Positions 32,505 through 42,867 of a stretch of DNA of 64,000 nucleotides are shown here, piece after piece. The notes under the pieces were generated by a model. It searched no databases. It saw only the letters and a program-made list of their open reading frames with translations, and had not been told where the DNA came from. Origin of the DNA: Auriscalpium vulgare (lineage: Eukaryota > Basidiomycota > Agaricomycetes > Russulales > Auriscalpiaceae); assembly GCA_019915015.1 (NCBI GenBank), contig JAHBBC010000013.1, forward strand, positions 1 through 64,000, read 5' to 3'. Position 1 is the stretch's first letter; each line of letters opens with the position of its first letter. The position numbers were made by a program, and so were the translations under genes.

Positions 32505-34522
32505 ATGGTGGAAGTGAAAAACAAAGTCTGCCTTATGTACGCCTTTCTTGTTTCCCTCAAAGCGTCCGAGTGTCTAACTGTAGCGCAGCGTCCACGATGG
32601 CTGGGGAGTCGCAGCCGAGAAGGGCTTGAAGGGCAATGCCATCGAGGCTGGTACGACGACGAACATGGACACCATCGGCAAGGAGCACTCTCATCGCACA
32701 CTTTCAGCCCACGGCATCGCCGTCGGGTTGAGCGAGGGGCTCATGGGCAACTCCGAAGTCGGGTATGTACAAATGCCTCAATCTCCGCACTCGCAATCAC
32801 TCATATCCGCGTGGTTCGGCGCTGCAGACATTTGAACATCGGTGCAGGTCGCATAGTATGGCAAGACATTGTGAAGATCGATGTGTCGATCAAGAAACGG
32901 CAGTTCCACAAGAACGACAAGATCGTCGAGAGCTTCACCCGGGCGAAGGAGGGCAACGGGCGCTTGCATTTACTCGGCTTGGTGCGGGCATTGACGGTAT
33001 TCTCCATTCACTCAGCGTCTGATCGTCCGCATTCCCAACGCAGGTGTCCGACGGTGGTGTCCACTCGCACATCAGGCACCTCTATGCGCTCATCGAGACG
33101 GCGAAGGAAATCGGCGTGCCCCACGTCTACATTCACTTTTTCGGGGACGGTCGCGACACTGCGCCGCGTTCCGCCGCCGGGTACGCGAAGGAGCTTCTCG
33201 AGTTTGTCGAGAAGGAGGGCCTGGGCAAGGTCGCGACCGTCGTCGGCCGGTACTACGCCATGGACCGCGACAAGCGCTGGGAGCGCGTCAAGGTCGCAGT
33301 GGACGGCCTTATCAACGGCGTTGGCGAGGCCTCCGACGATATCGTCAAGACGATTGAGGAGAAGTACACCAAGGATGAGACCGATGAGTTCCTCAAGCCT
33401 ATCATCGTAGGTGGCGACGAGAGCAGGATCAAAGGCCCGTCTCCTGCGCAGCTTATATCTCGCTCACGTGCTGATACTCCGAGCACAGATGGAGACACTC
33501 TGTTTTTGTTCAATTATCGCTCGGATCGCATGCGCGAGCTTGCCACTGTTCTCGGCAAACTTGACAAGCCGGTCGACTTGGAGATTCCTAACGACCTCGT
33601 ACGCGACTGCTCTTGCCTGACTCTTGCGCGGTATTCTGACGCTCCCATGTAGCACATCACCACGATGTCTCGCTACAACATCGAGTTCCCTTTCCCTATT
33701 GCCTTCCCTCCTCAAGCGATGACCAACGTCCTCGCTGAATGGCTCGCCAAGAAGGGCATCAAGCAGGCCCACATCGCCGGTACGCCTTATAACAACCACT
33801 TACTGTCTCTTCTCTGATGCGCCTTTTGTCCGGCAGAGACGGAGAAGTATGCGCACGTCACATTCTTTTTCAACGGAGGCGTGGAAAAGCAGTTCGAGGC
33901 TGAGGAGCGGCACATGATTGCGTCTCCCAAGGTCGCAACCTACGACAAGCAGCCTGAGATGAGCGTGCAGAAGGTCGCCGACAAGGTTGCCGAGGTGGTC
34001 AAGGCGAAAACGCACGAGTTCGTCATGTGCAACTTCGCTCCACCTGACATGGTATATTGTTTTCTTACTCTATTCTGTTGCACATCGCTCAGCTACCGCT
34101 GCAGGTTGGCCACACCGGTGTCTTCGACGCTGCTGTTGAGGCGATCACCAACACTGACAAGGCGGTCGGCACCGTATACCAGGCGTGCCAAGAGGCGGGC
34201 TACATTTTGCTCATCACGGCGGACCACGGCAATGCAGAGCAGATGCTCAATCCGGACACGGGCGCACCGCACACCGCGCACACGACGAACAAGGTGCCGT
34301 TCATTATGACCGGGGACCCCGCGAAATACCAGTTCCTCGGTGATGATGAGAAGAAGGAAGAGGAAGAGGACGGTGCGCTGTGTGATGTCGCGCCGACGGT
34401 GCTCGATCTGCTTGGGCTGCCGAAGCCGGAAGGTGCGTGGCGTCCTTATGACCTGGTCTGATAGTTTGCTGATGCTGTGAGTAGAAATGACCGGACGCTC
34501 GCTGCTGAAGGCTGCCGCGTGA
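32505..34522 (+). CDS. gpmI: 2,3-bisphosphoglycerate-independent phosphoglycerate mutase
   Basis: Glycolytic enzyme interconverting 3- and 2-phosphoglycerate through a phosphoserine. The start [10 protein letters not shown] leads after an intron into HDGWG (metal ligand Asp), then GLMGNSEVG with the catalytic Ser, an intron, [100 protein letters not shown] and [11 protein letters not shown]. The naive stop in the last exon (34459) lies inside an unspliced intron. Removing gtgcgt..gagtag restores [11 protein letters not shown] and a stop at 34520-34522. All introns fit the frame, so this gene appears error-free. The alkaline-phosphatase-like class is widespread in fungi of this group. Confidence 0.93.
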
Positions 34523-35081
34523 AGGCATGCATGTCGTAAAGACTGATTTGACCTGATAGATGAAGATGAAGACATATGTTGTAGAAAGTAGAAAAATGTA
34601 ACGTCGCACCGTGCATCTACGCCACAGACGCACGATAGAATCAACTGACTTGTACATCTCGACGATCGCCCAACCCGTGGATCCCGGTTTTTCCGATTGT
34701 GTGGGACCTAATTTGGACCTAATCGCCAACTTCCAGAGTGCGTCGCACTGATCTTGATACAACCAAAGTCACTAGAGGACCGTGCCCCAGCCCTGCTACG
34801 GAGCGCTGCTGCAGGTATAGACGTGCTCGACGAGGACCATCGATGAAGCCATATAGCCACAGGCAACTCAATGAGTGCGCGCGCAATGCCGCTGCTGCCA
34901 CAAGAGCTCTTGTAAAGCTGCCGAGAAGATCCGGTGGACTCGGCACGATTTGTCCACCGTTCAGTCGCATTCAACCGAGTCCTATTCGACGCTATCCGTG
35001 CCGCCATATAGCTACAATCTATTACTATGCAAACACATTATTGACTAAATCCTGTCCACAAAGAGGCGCACGTATCCCAAT
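34523..35081. other. convergent intergenic region, nothing recognised
   Basis: About 560 bp between the phosphoglycerate mutase stop and the MFS transporter stop. No gene or clear repeat seen; it should hold both 3' UTRs. Confidence 0.5.
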
Positions 35082-37086
35082 CTAAGCACTCGCGACAGTG
35101 ACCTCCTTCTTCTCTAAGCTCTCCCTCTTCTCCAAGCTCTCCTTCTCTTTGACCTCCGGCTCCGGCTCCGGCGCGCCCGCAGCCTCCGCATCGCCCACGC
35201 GCGGCTTCTCGACTTTATACCAGATCAGGAGCGCGATCGTCTCCGCGACGAGCACCGCGAACACAAACCAGAAGCCGTCCGCGATGCCGTGGTAGCCCAC
35301 CGGCTTGCCCTGGTCGACGCGTTTCTGGTCGATCTCCGTCTGAATGGTCGTGACGACGGCGAGGCCGAGCCCGAGTCCGATCTGCAGCGCCGCGTTGAAC
35401 ATCGCGCCCACGGTCCCGGCGATCTCTGGCGGCGTGCTGTGCGTGCGCTATAAGAACGCGCGGCGCGAGGGAGGCTGAGCAGCACGTACTTCATGAAGAT
35501 AGCGATGTTCGCGTTTGTGTATACAACCATGTTGCCCATCGTTCCAATGACGAACGCCGGGAATATGATCGACCAGTACCTGCACCCGGACCGTCAGCCC
35601 CGCGGAATCGGCAGCGCAAAACCCGACCGACCTTGCGCGCGTGTTCCCAAAGGGCAGCATGGCGGTCGCCACCATGTCTGCGAGCAGCCCGCACAGTATC
35701 GACCACTTCGGGTTGATGTACTTGGGGAAGTGGCCGCTAACCCCGGCGATGGCGGTGGAGAAGATGCCGGACGGGAGGAAGTGCACGGAGGTCATGATGG
35801 CGCTCCACCCGTAGACCGTCTGGAACAGCGGCATAAGCTGGAAGAACACTGCGCCGACGTTAGATTAAAGAGCCCAGACGCCGCGCGATGGAGGACGTAC
35901 GCGTGCACCACCACCAGATGGGAACGATGCCGAGCGCGACGAGGATGGGCACGTTCGGGTACTTCCAGGTATGCGGCGGCCTGTGCGAGCAACACGGTGA
36001 GCAACCACCACAGCCCCTTCTGACCGGCGGAAAACGCACAGCGACGCCATATGGGGGTCTATCTTGGCCTCAAAGACGAAGAACGCGACCGCGAGGATGA
36101 TGGAAACGATGAGCGTGCCGATGACCTGGCCCGCGCCCCAGCCCGTTGCCGAGCCCGTCGTCACGGCGTAGATGAACAGCACGATAGACGCTATGCCGCG
36201 CGGTCAGCAGCGCGCCCGCGCGAACGGAGGGATGCACGCACTCGTGAGCATAGAGACGCCGCCCAGATCGAGGCGGCGCCACGATGGCTTGCCCGGGCGC
36301 GGCGAAGGCTTGGGGATCATGAAGACACCCACCACGGCGATGGGCACGCCCATCATGCACGTGAAGTAGTATATCCAGCGATAGTTCGCCCACTGCACGA
36401 ACATGCCGCCGATGATCATGCCCAGCACTGCACACACACTCCAATCAGCGAGGCAACCCGGGGAGGGGGAGGCGACGCACCGTTGCCGACGGCCGCAGAC
36501 CCGCCGAAGAACGCGATGCCCTGGCTCTGCTCGTGCGGGTCGGGGAACCACTCGACAATGAGGCTCAGCGCAGAGGGCACGGTGGCGGCGGCGGCGATGC
36601 CCGTAAGCGCGCGCAGCACGAACACGCCGACCTTGTCGTGCAAGAGCCCGCAGGCCAGCGACAGCAGGCCCACGAGCGCCGAGCCCACGATGAACGACCA
36701 CTCTGCGCCCGGTCAGCAGCTGCGCTGATGAGTACACGGGGCCGGCGGGCGACGTACTGGAGCTGTAGATGTCCGAGACGCGGCCGCTGATGAGGAGGAA
36801 CGCGGCGAAGGTCGCGGAGTACGCGGAGAAGACCCAGACGATCTCGTTCGCGGCGATGTCGAGCGAGCGCATCATGGCGGGGATGGCGGGGAAGAGCGCA
36901 GACGCGACGAACGCGTCCATGAACTCGACCAGGCAGAAGAGCGCGAGGAGGGTCGCCTTGCGGGCCTTCGACAGGACCGGCCGCACTGCAGCCACGCGTG
37001 AGCACGTCGTGCAAGCGAAAATTCGCGACCAACGCACCATAGCCTGGCTCTGGAGTATTGACGATTGTTGCGGCAGGAGAACTCAT
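35082..37086 (-). CDS. MFS transporter, drug:H+ antiporter type
   Basis: Multi-span exporter of the major facilitator superfamily. The start ATG at 37086 gives MSSPAATIVNTPEPGYG. The first helix includes LLALFCLVEFMDAFVASALF, followed by the conserved loop NEIVWVFSAYSATFAAFLLI and GRVSDIY (motif-A like). Later helices are in several exons: HDKVGVFVLRALTGIAAAAT, YRWIYYFTCMMGVPIAVVGV, ATGWGAGQVIGTLIVSIIL, FFQLMPLFQTVYGWSAIMTS and GLGLGLAVVTTIQTEID. The final helix is FWFVFAVLVAETIALLIWY. The cytosolic tail is charged, with the small internal repeat SLEKRESLEKKE, and ends at 35082. Pattern and length fit DHA2-type multidrug exporters. The substrate cannot be predicted. Confidence 0.85.
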
Positions 37087-39058
37087 CACGGAAAGAAAAG
37101 GACGGGGCAAGAAAAAAAGGAGAGCAATTGGCTGCTGAGCCGCTTCCCTCCTTGCACCTTAAATATCACAGACAAGACGGTACAAACGGCACCCCAAGCG
37201 GATGGCGCAGGATAACCCAATACACTATCGCCGATGGGTAGCGGACATAGCTTGCCAATGCGAATAGGGCACCGCGGCCTCCCTGGCGTGTCGGCATACA
37301 TGTATCCCCCGACTCGCCTCGCGCGCATTGAGTCAGTGGGGATACCTCGGGGGTCATTTTTTCGCCCGAAGATGCGGGGCTGTAGAACTGGTGGCATTCC
37401 ATAGCATTCCAATCCCAAGCACGACACAAAAGAGGCGGACAACCGGTCGCCGCACTGCAGCACATCACAGCAGAAAGCAAGCGTTTGAAAGACAGTGAAA
37501 GAGAGAATACGCGTCCGAGGCGCCTTCCAGTGTGAGACGGGCTCTCGAGGGACGGCGGACCGTGGTTCGACGTCTCCGTCCCTCTCCGTCCTCGCGGGCG
37601 AGTTTGGCGAGTAAGTACTCCGATGTCCGAGGGCAGCAGCAGAGACACAGCAGCTGCGTGCGTCGGTTCTGAGATTCGATCGGCAGGGTACAGCCGTGAA
37701 CGGGTTGTCAAGTCGCAACAGACCTTCAAAATTCAATGGCGGCCTGCCTGCACCGAGACCCGCGCGAGGCCGGGAGACTGCTGTGCCCGGCCTCCACTGC
37801 CCAGATAGAAGGACCGAGAATGCTGGCGTCGACGAGGCAAGCGACGTGTAATCGAGGTTGGCGACGAGACCGACGCCCGTCGGAGGTGGGAGACAAGGAC
37901 GCGAGTATGACTCAGCGGAGTTGCCACTGCTTGTAAGCTGCAGTCAATATTGTCAATGACAATGTCATCCCCCGAGACCAGTCGCCATACCGCGACTCAA
38001 CTGCAGCTCTCTGGCTCCTAGCTTCCGGTATCGACAATTCCCGGGGCATCGATCTTTCCTAAATTCCAGAATATTCATCGATAACTCGGTTGGTAACTAC
38101 ATATCAAGTTACTTATGTATTTCCTGTTACCTCGCCAAGGCCTATCCCGCCCGAAATCCCCGCACAGCCTCAATCAATGTAGCTTTGCGCTAGCTGCAAG
38201 CTAGTCTCCGTGGCTGACCTTACCGCAGAAGACAGTCGTTTAGCTGCAAGCTCCGATCCTCGACGTCGAGGTGTCTGCTTACGGAACGATTAATTGTCTT
38301 CCGCACAATGTCGGCAACGGAGACTAAGTAGTGTCTGCTGCAGACCCGCGGGCTTGACTAGTCTCCTGCAAACCCGCGGGCTTGCTCGCGCAGATGACAT
38401 ATGCACTGCATATGCATCAGGAAATACATGAGTAGTTAGGCAGTCGCCAACCGAGTTATCGTTGGAAATTGTGAGAGCGCGTCGTCCCACCGGGACAAGT
38501 TGTAAGCGAGGCCTAGGAGCGGTGGGTCGAGGAGGTATGTATGAGGTATAGCGACGCGTCTCGGGAGTCGGCGATGACTGCAGGCCCCAGCTGCAAGGCC
38601 TCCGACCCGAATGTGTCGTCCCAATTGTCCCTGCCCGCAAGACATTGAAGATTACGCTGCAGGGGAACACAAAGACGGCAACCGTGCAACCGTTACCTCT
38701 CAAGGCCGCATACTACGCGTTTACAGACTACCGATCACAAGGTCAGACGTTATTCAGGACATCGCTTCTCCACCGCTCGGGACAGACCTAAGTCCGCAAA
38801 GCTGTGCTGCGCAGCGGGCCGCATGCAGCGCATCTCGAATCTTCCTCCGCAGCTTTGCCCGGGGGCGCGCGCGCAGGTACAGCACCCTTCGAGCCCGCCG
38901 CCCCACCGCACGCGTGCCGGTACACAACACACACGCCGCGCCAAACGAACAAAATAAATCACAATCACATTCGCCGAGAACGCAAATAGCGGTGCGCAAG
39001 CATACAAAACCCTCCTCACGAGTCACGCACAAGTCCGTGTCGACGGGACGCGGGGCAC
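37087..39058. other. long intergenic region with short repeats
   Basis: Almost 2 kb with no recognised gene. The first part is the MFS promoter. At 38200-38420 there are several short repeats: tagctgcaagct three times, ctgcRaacccgcgggcttg twice (about 38338-38356 and 38366-38384), and a perfect odd palindrome catatgcactgcatatg at 38398-38414. These could be regulatory sites or relics of a small element. Confidence 0.5.
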
Positions 39059-39631
39059 TCAGACACCGTACGCCGGCGCGCTCGTGCCCGCGGTTGCGCC
39101 GTAGTTGGCCTGCGGGGCGGCGCCCGCGAGGCCCGGGGCGCCCTGGTACTCGCCGTTGCCGACGTCTGCGCGCACACACCATCAGCGTTCGTCGTCGCCA
39201 GTCGTCAGTCTGGCGTGGGAGGGGGAGGGGACGCACAGATGAAGCCGCCGTGGCCGTAGACCTCCTCCGCCTTCATCCTGCGATATATGAGCCAGAACGC
39301 ATGCTGAAAGCGGGCGGGGGTGAGCATGTGCAGAGCGGGTGGGCGGGAAGACAGGAACGCACGAGGAGGCCGGGGATGTATCCGAGGCTGGAGCGCGCGC
39401 GCGCGTGGTGAGCGGGTTGCGCGACGGGGGAGCGGGGGGGAGACGTACGTGGAGAGCAGGACGTTGATGAGGAGGTCGCAGCTGCAGCCGGTGAGGAAGC
39501 CCGCGGCGGCCGGGGGGAAGATGATGGCGATCTGGAAACGAGGGCGGCGGTGGTGAGCACGGTGCGCACGGCGGGGGAGAAGAGGAGGGACTTGCGAGGA
39601 TGAGGAGGACGTCGGATCCGCGGACAGGCAT
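39059..39631 (-). CDS. Pmp3/UPF0057 small membrane protein, copy 1
   Basis: Pmp3-family proteolipids are two-helix plasma-membrane proteins that influence membrane potential and salt tolerance. Four introns split a ~105-residue protein. It starts MPVRGSDVLLIL, then IAIIFPPAAAGFLTGCSCD and LLINVLLS (first helix and the signature CSCDLLIN). Next are LGYIPGLL and HAFWLIYRRMKAEEVYG, then a Gly/Ala-rich tail YVGNGEYQGAPG...QANYGATAGTS ending PAYGV. The tail is longer than in yeast Pmp3 (55 aa) and resembles the Sna-type long members. The first intron is GC-AG (39532-39595). A TATAAAT box lies about 48 nt upstream of the ATG (39679-39685, complement). Confidence 0.88.
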
Positions 39632-39972
39632 TTCTGGGTGAGTCTGGGGGGCGGCGTCCATGGGCAGGCAGACGGGCGATTTATAGCGGAACAAGGCGAG
39701 TGCGCAGTTGTTGCAGGCACAGGCGCCTGTGTACGGTGGCGTGACTCAGACGCGCGCGTTAGATTGCTGCGCATGCGCACGCGTCAGCGATAATCTTCTA
39801 ACCTTCACTTCACATGGTAGAGCAAGCTCCTCATGAGCACAACCCGTCGCAAACGGTGAGCTAGGCAGAGCGTGCATCGATGCTATTCGCGAACATATTA
39901 TACAAGACACGTATCTAGGCGCACTACAGTCCTCGGCAGAGTTCGAATATACAACATGTATGCGGCGTGCAT

Positions 39973-40510
39973 TCAGCGGCCGTAGGCAGGGGCGGTGGCG
40001 GTCGTCGCGCCGTAGTTTGCCTGCGCGGGGGCGGGGCCGCCGAAGCCGCCGGGCGCGGCGGAGCCCTGGTACTCGCCGTTGCCGACGTCTGCGGGGAGGG
40101 GCGTTAGTCGCGGACACGGAGGGAGGGTGTGCACGGGGGACTGACACATGTAGCCGCCGCGGCCGTAGCGCTCCTCGGCCTTCATCTTGCGGTAGATGAG
40201 CCAGAAGGCGTGCTGGGGAGCGGGGGTGAGCATGCGGAGGGCGCGGGAGGGAGGGGGCGTACGATGTGTCCTGGGAGGTATCCAAGGCTGCAGCGCGCGG
40301 CAGATGAGCGGGGGCGCAGAGCGGGTCAGGGGATGGACGCACATTGTGAGGACGATGTTGATGAGGAGGTCGCAGCTGCAGCCGGTGAGGAAGCCTGCTG
40401 CGGCTGGGGGGAAGATGATAGCGACCTAGGAGGGGGGGTCAGCGGGGGACGGTGCTGTCAGGGAGAGGACGGACGAGGATGAGGCAAACGTCGGATCCGG
40501 TGACAGGCAT
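39973..40510 (-). CDS. Pmp3/UPF0057 small membrane protein, copy 2
   Basis: Tandem paralogue of 39059-39631 with the same four intron positions. It starts MPVTGSDVCLIL, then VAIIFPPAAAGFLTGCSCD and LLINIVLT, LGYLPGHI, HAFWLIYRKMKAEERYG and RGGYMYVGNGEYQG. The tail GSAAPGGFGGPAPAQANYG ends APAYGR and is about 107 residues long in total. The first intron here has a normal GT donor, unlike copy 1. TATATAA lies about 35 nt upstream of the ATG (40545-40551, complement). Head-to-tail arrangement and shared intron positions show a local duplication. The two may be differently regulated stress proteins. Confidence 0.9.
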
Positions 40511-40841
40511 GGTGGTGGTGAGGTCGTGGAGGACGCAGAGGGGGTTATATAGCGGGCAGGGCGTGGTGCGTGTGCGTCACTGCGGTGTGCAGTGGCAAGT
40601 GACGTAGCGGTGCTCCCACGGCCCATATGCGGTACCCACCCAGGCACGCCTTCGCCACGGCCATGCTTGCAATTGTCGCCCAGCGGCGCGTGACGCTGGC
40701 CTGCCCGCCGCCTCGTGCCGCCGCCTCGTTGCGCTCCCCGCCCCAAATGTGCGCACGCCTTGTGTCGCCGCCGCGCTTTGTCCCACGTGCCCCGCCGCTC
40801 TTATACCGTCCTGCGCTCGACTTGCCCCCCACCGCCATATC

Positions 40842-42561
40842 ATGCTCGCCCGCCCGCTCCCCCGCGCGCCGCTCGCCCTGCGCGCCCTCCACCGCGCCAC
40901 ACAGGCCCTCGCCCTCCTCGCCGACGCCCTCCCCTACCTCGCCCTCGCCCTCGCCCTCACCCTCGCCCTCCGCGCCGCTACCGCCACCCTCCCGCTCCTC
41001 GCCCTCGCCCTCCCCGCCGCCGCCCTCGCCGACGCCCTCGCCCACCGCCTCCGCTCCCGCCTCGTCGCCGCCCTCGAGCTCTGGCGCGACGACCGCATCC
41101 TCGCCGCCGCCCTGCGCGCGGGCCACTGGCCCTCGCTCCCCGAGGCCCTCGCCATGCACCCGTGGGCCGCCCCGCCGAGTGCGCTGCAGCGCGGTGAGCT
41201 GCCGTTGTTGCCGTTGCGGAGAACAGTCGTTGATCGTATGCTGTCCAGATCCGTGTACGCCCAGGAGCATCCTGCCCGCGAAGCCGCGCACGCTGCCGCC
41301 CGGCTTCTTCGACCTGCCCCCGTCCGTCCGGCGTCCGGTCAGGTGCGCAGCCCCGCTCACGCCCTCTCCCAGTGCGCCACCAGGCCCGCCACGCTCCCCC
41401 GACCCCCGCGTCGCCCGCGCGCACCCCAGGTCCCCGTGCGCGCCCTCCCCCCTGCTGACCCGCACCCGCACCCGCCCTCCTGCGCCCCCGCCCGCGCCGC
41501 GCCTCCCACCGAGCCGCGCGTACGTGCGCCTCCCGCACCCGCCACGCGCCACCCCCGCGCCTTTCCGCCCCCGCGCCCCCGCGTGCGTTGACACGACGCT
41601 GCTCTACGCGCGCGAGCCCGCGCAGCCGCACCCCCGTCCGCCGTGCCAGGCCCAGCAGCAGGCCGCGGCGTATCAGGAATACGCGGCGCACCAGCTGCCT
41701 GTCCACGCGCACGCGTATGCGCCGCCCGCGGACGCGTACGCGCACCTCGACGCGCTGCACACTGCCCCGGCGTGCTATCAGTATCAGCAGCCTCCGGCGG
41801 TGGCACAACACTATCCGCCGGCGGACGCGGCTCCGCGACCCTCATGGTACGCACACCCCGACGCGCACGCGCACGTGCACCCCGCGTACGCGCCCGCACA
41901 CCCCGACGCGCCGCAGGCATCCGACCATCCGCAGCCCCCCGCCGCACTGCAGCCCCTCCCCGCCTCTCCGCACCCCGCCTCTGTCTTCCCCGCCTCTGTC
42001 CACCCCGCCCCTCACACGCCCGCCCCCGCCCCCGCCCCGCCATCCGCGCCCCCCACCCCCGCGCGCGCACCCCCTCCCACTCGCGCCCCCGCGCCAGCCG
42101 CCATCGCGGAGGAAGACGACGAGGACGACGAGTTCCCGGACGACGAGCTGCCCCCGCCGTTCGACGAGGAGGTCATCTACTACGACGCGGCGACGCGCAC
42201 CTGGCGCGAGCGCGTCCCCGCCCCCGCCTCCATCTCTCCCTCCACCTCAACCACCTCCACCGCCACCCCCGCCTTCCCCGCGGACGCGCCCCCGCTCGAC
42301 GCGTACGACGCGCGCGAGCAGTCGCAGTCGCCGGCGCCGTCGGCGGGCACCGCGACGACGCTCGTGGGTGCGGGGACGCCTGCGGAGGCGAAGGGCGAGG
42401 ACGAGGGCGAGGACTCGGACTCCGGTTCGAGCTCCGGTTCGAGCTCCAGCTCCAGTTCGAGCTCGAGTGACGGGGATTCGTCGTCAGAGTCTTCGGACTC
42501 GGACTCGTCGGATTCGTCTTCGTCTGAGGAGGAGGAGGGGGAGATGGCGGTCGATGCGTGA
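40842..42561 (+). CDS. unrecognised protein, hydrophobic N-terminus and acidic Ser-rich tail
   Basis: No family recognised. Exon 1 starts at the ATG at 40842 with MLARPLPRAPLALRALHRA, then two Ala/Leu hydrophobic helices (PYLALALALTLAL; TLPLLALALPAAALADAL) and RLVAALELWRDDRILAAAL. It ends near 41190 at a gtgagc donor. The second exon begins near 41251 and runs in one frame to 42561. It is Pro/Ala/His-rich, then has an acidic box EEDDEDDEFPDDELPPPFDE with VIYYDAATRTWRERV, and closes with long Ser/Asp/Glu runs before EGEMAVDA. Reading the whole as one 644-codon ORF from 40627 is less likely because the helices lie in another frame. It is probably a membrane-anchored protein with a disordered, perhaps phosphorylated tail. 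Confidence 0.55.
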
Positions 42562-42867
42562 GACGAGCGCGGACACCGTGCTCTGTCCAAGGCCGCCCGT
42601 CGGCATGCGCCCACCTAGGCGCGCAGAGGGAAACCTCACACTGCATTGCTCTGGCACCGGCTGCCGAGCACACACAAGATCGCTCTAACAGGATAGTCAC
42701 TTACGGAGGATACGCATTGATTTCTTGACTTATCACTATCATATCTCACCTTTTTCCTTGCATTTTCTCTTCCACATCTTGTTTTCCATCTCTCATACAC
42801 ATACTGTTTGTATCTACCAGCAGCATTTTCACCCACTCAATAGCATGATGTATCGAGCACTGTGGGA
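42562..42867. other. convergent 3' region, nothing recognised
   Basis: About 300 bp between two convergent stops. A CT-rich, AT-richer stretch at 42715-42840 probably belongs to the 3' UTRs. No gene seen. Confidence 0.5.

Noticed and set aside
34436..34461. Stop codon of phosphoglycerate mutase at 34459
   Set aside because: It lies inside a short intron; splicing restores the conserved C-terminus EMTGRSLL.
26989..37086. UbiA, protease and MFS genes as a biosynthetic gene cluster
   Set aside because: A housekeeping phosphoglycerate mutase and pseudogene fragments lie between them, and no synthase or P450 is adjacent.
40627..40841. Upstream extension of the 644-codon ORF
   Set aside because: The hydrophobic helices lie in another frame starting at the ATG at 40842, so the single long ORF is probably intron read-through.
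40545..41594. 349-codon minus-strand Gly/Glu/Arg-rich ORF
   Set aside because: Antisense to the plus-strand gene with membrane helices; composition is a mirror of GC-rich codons.
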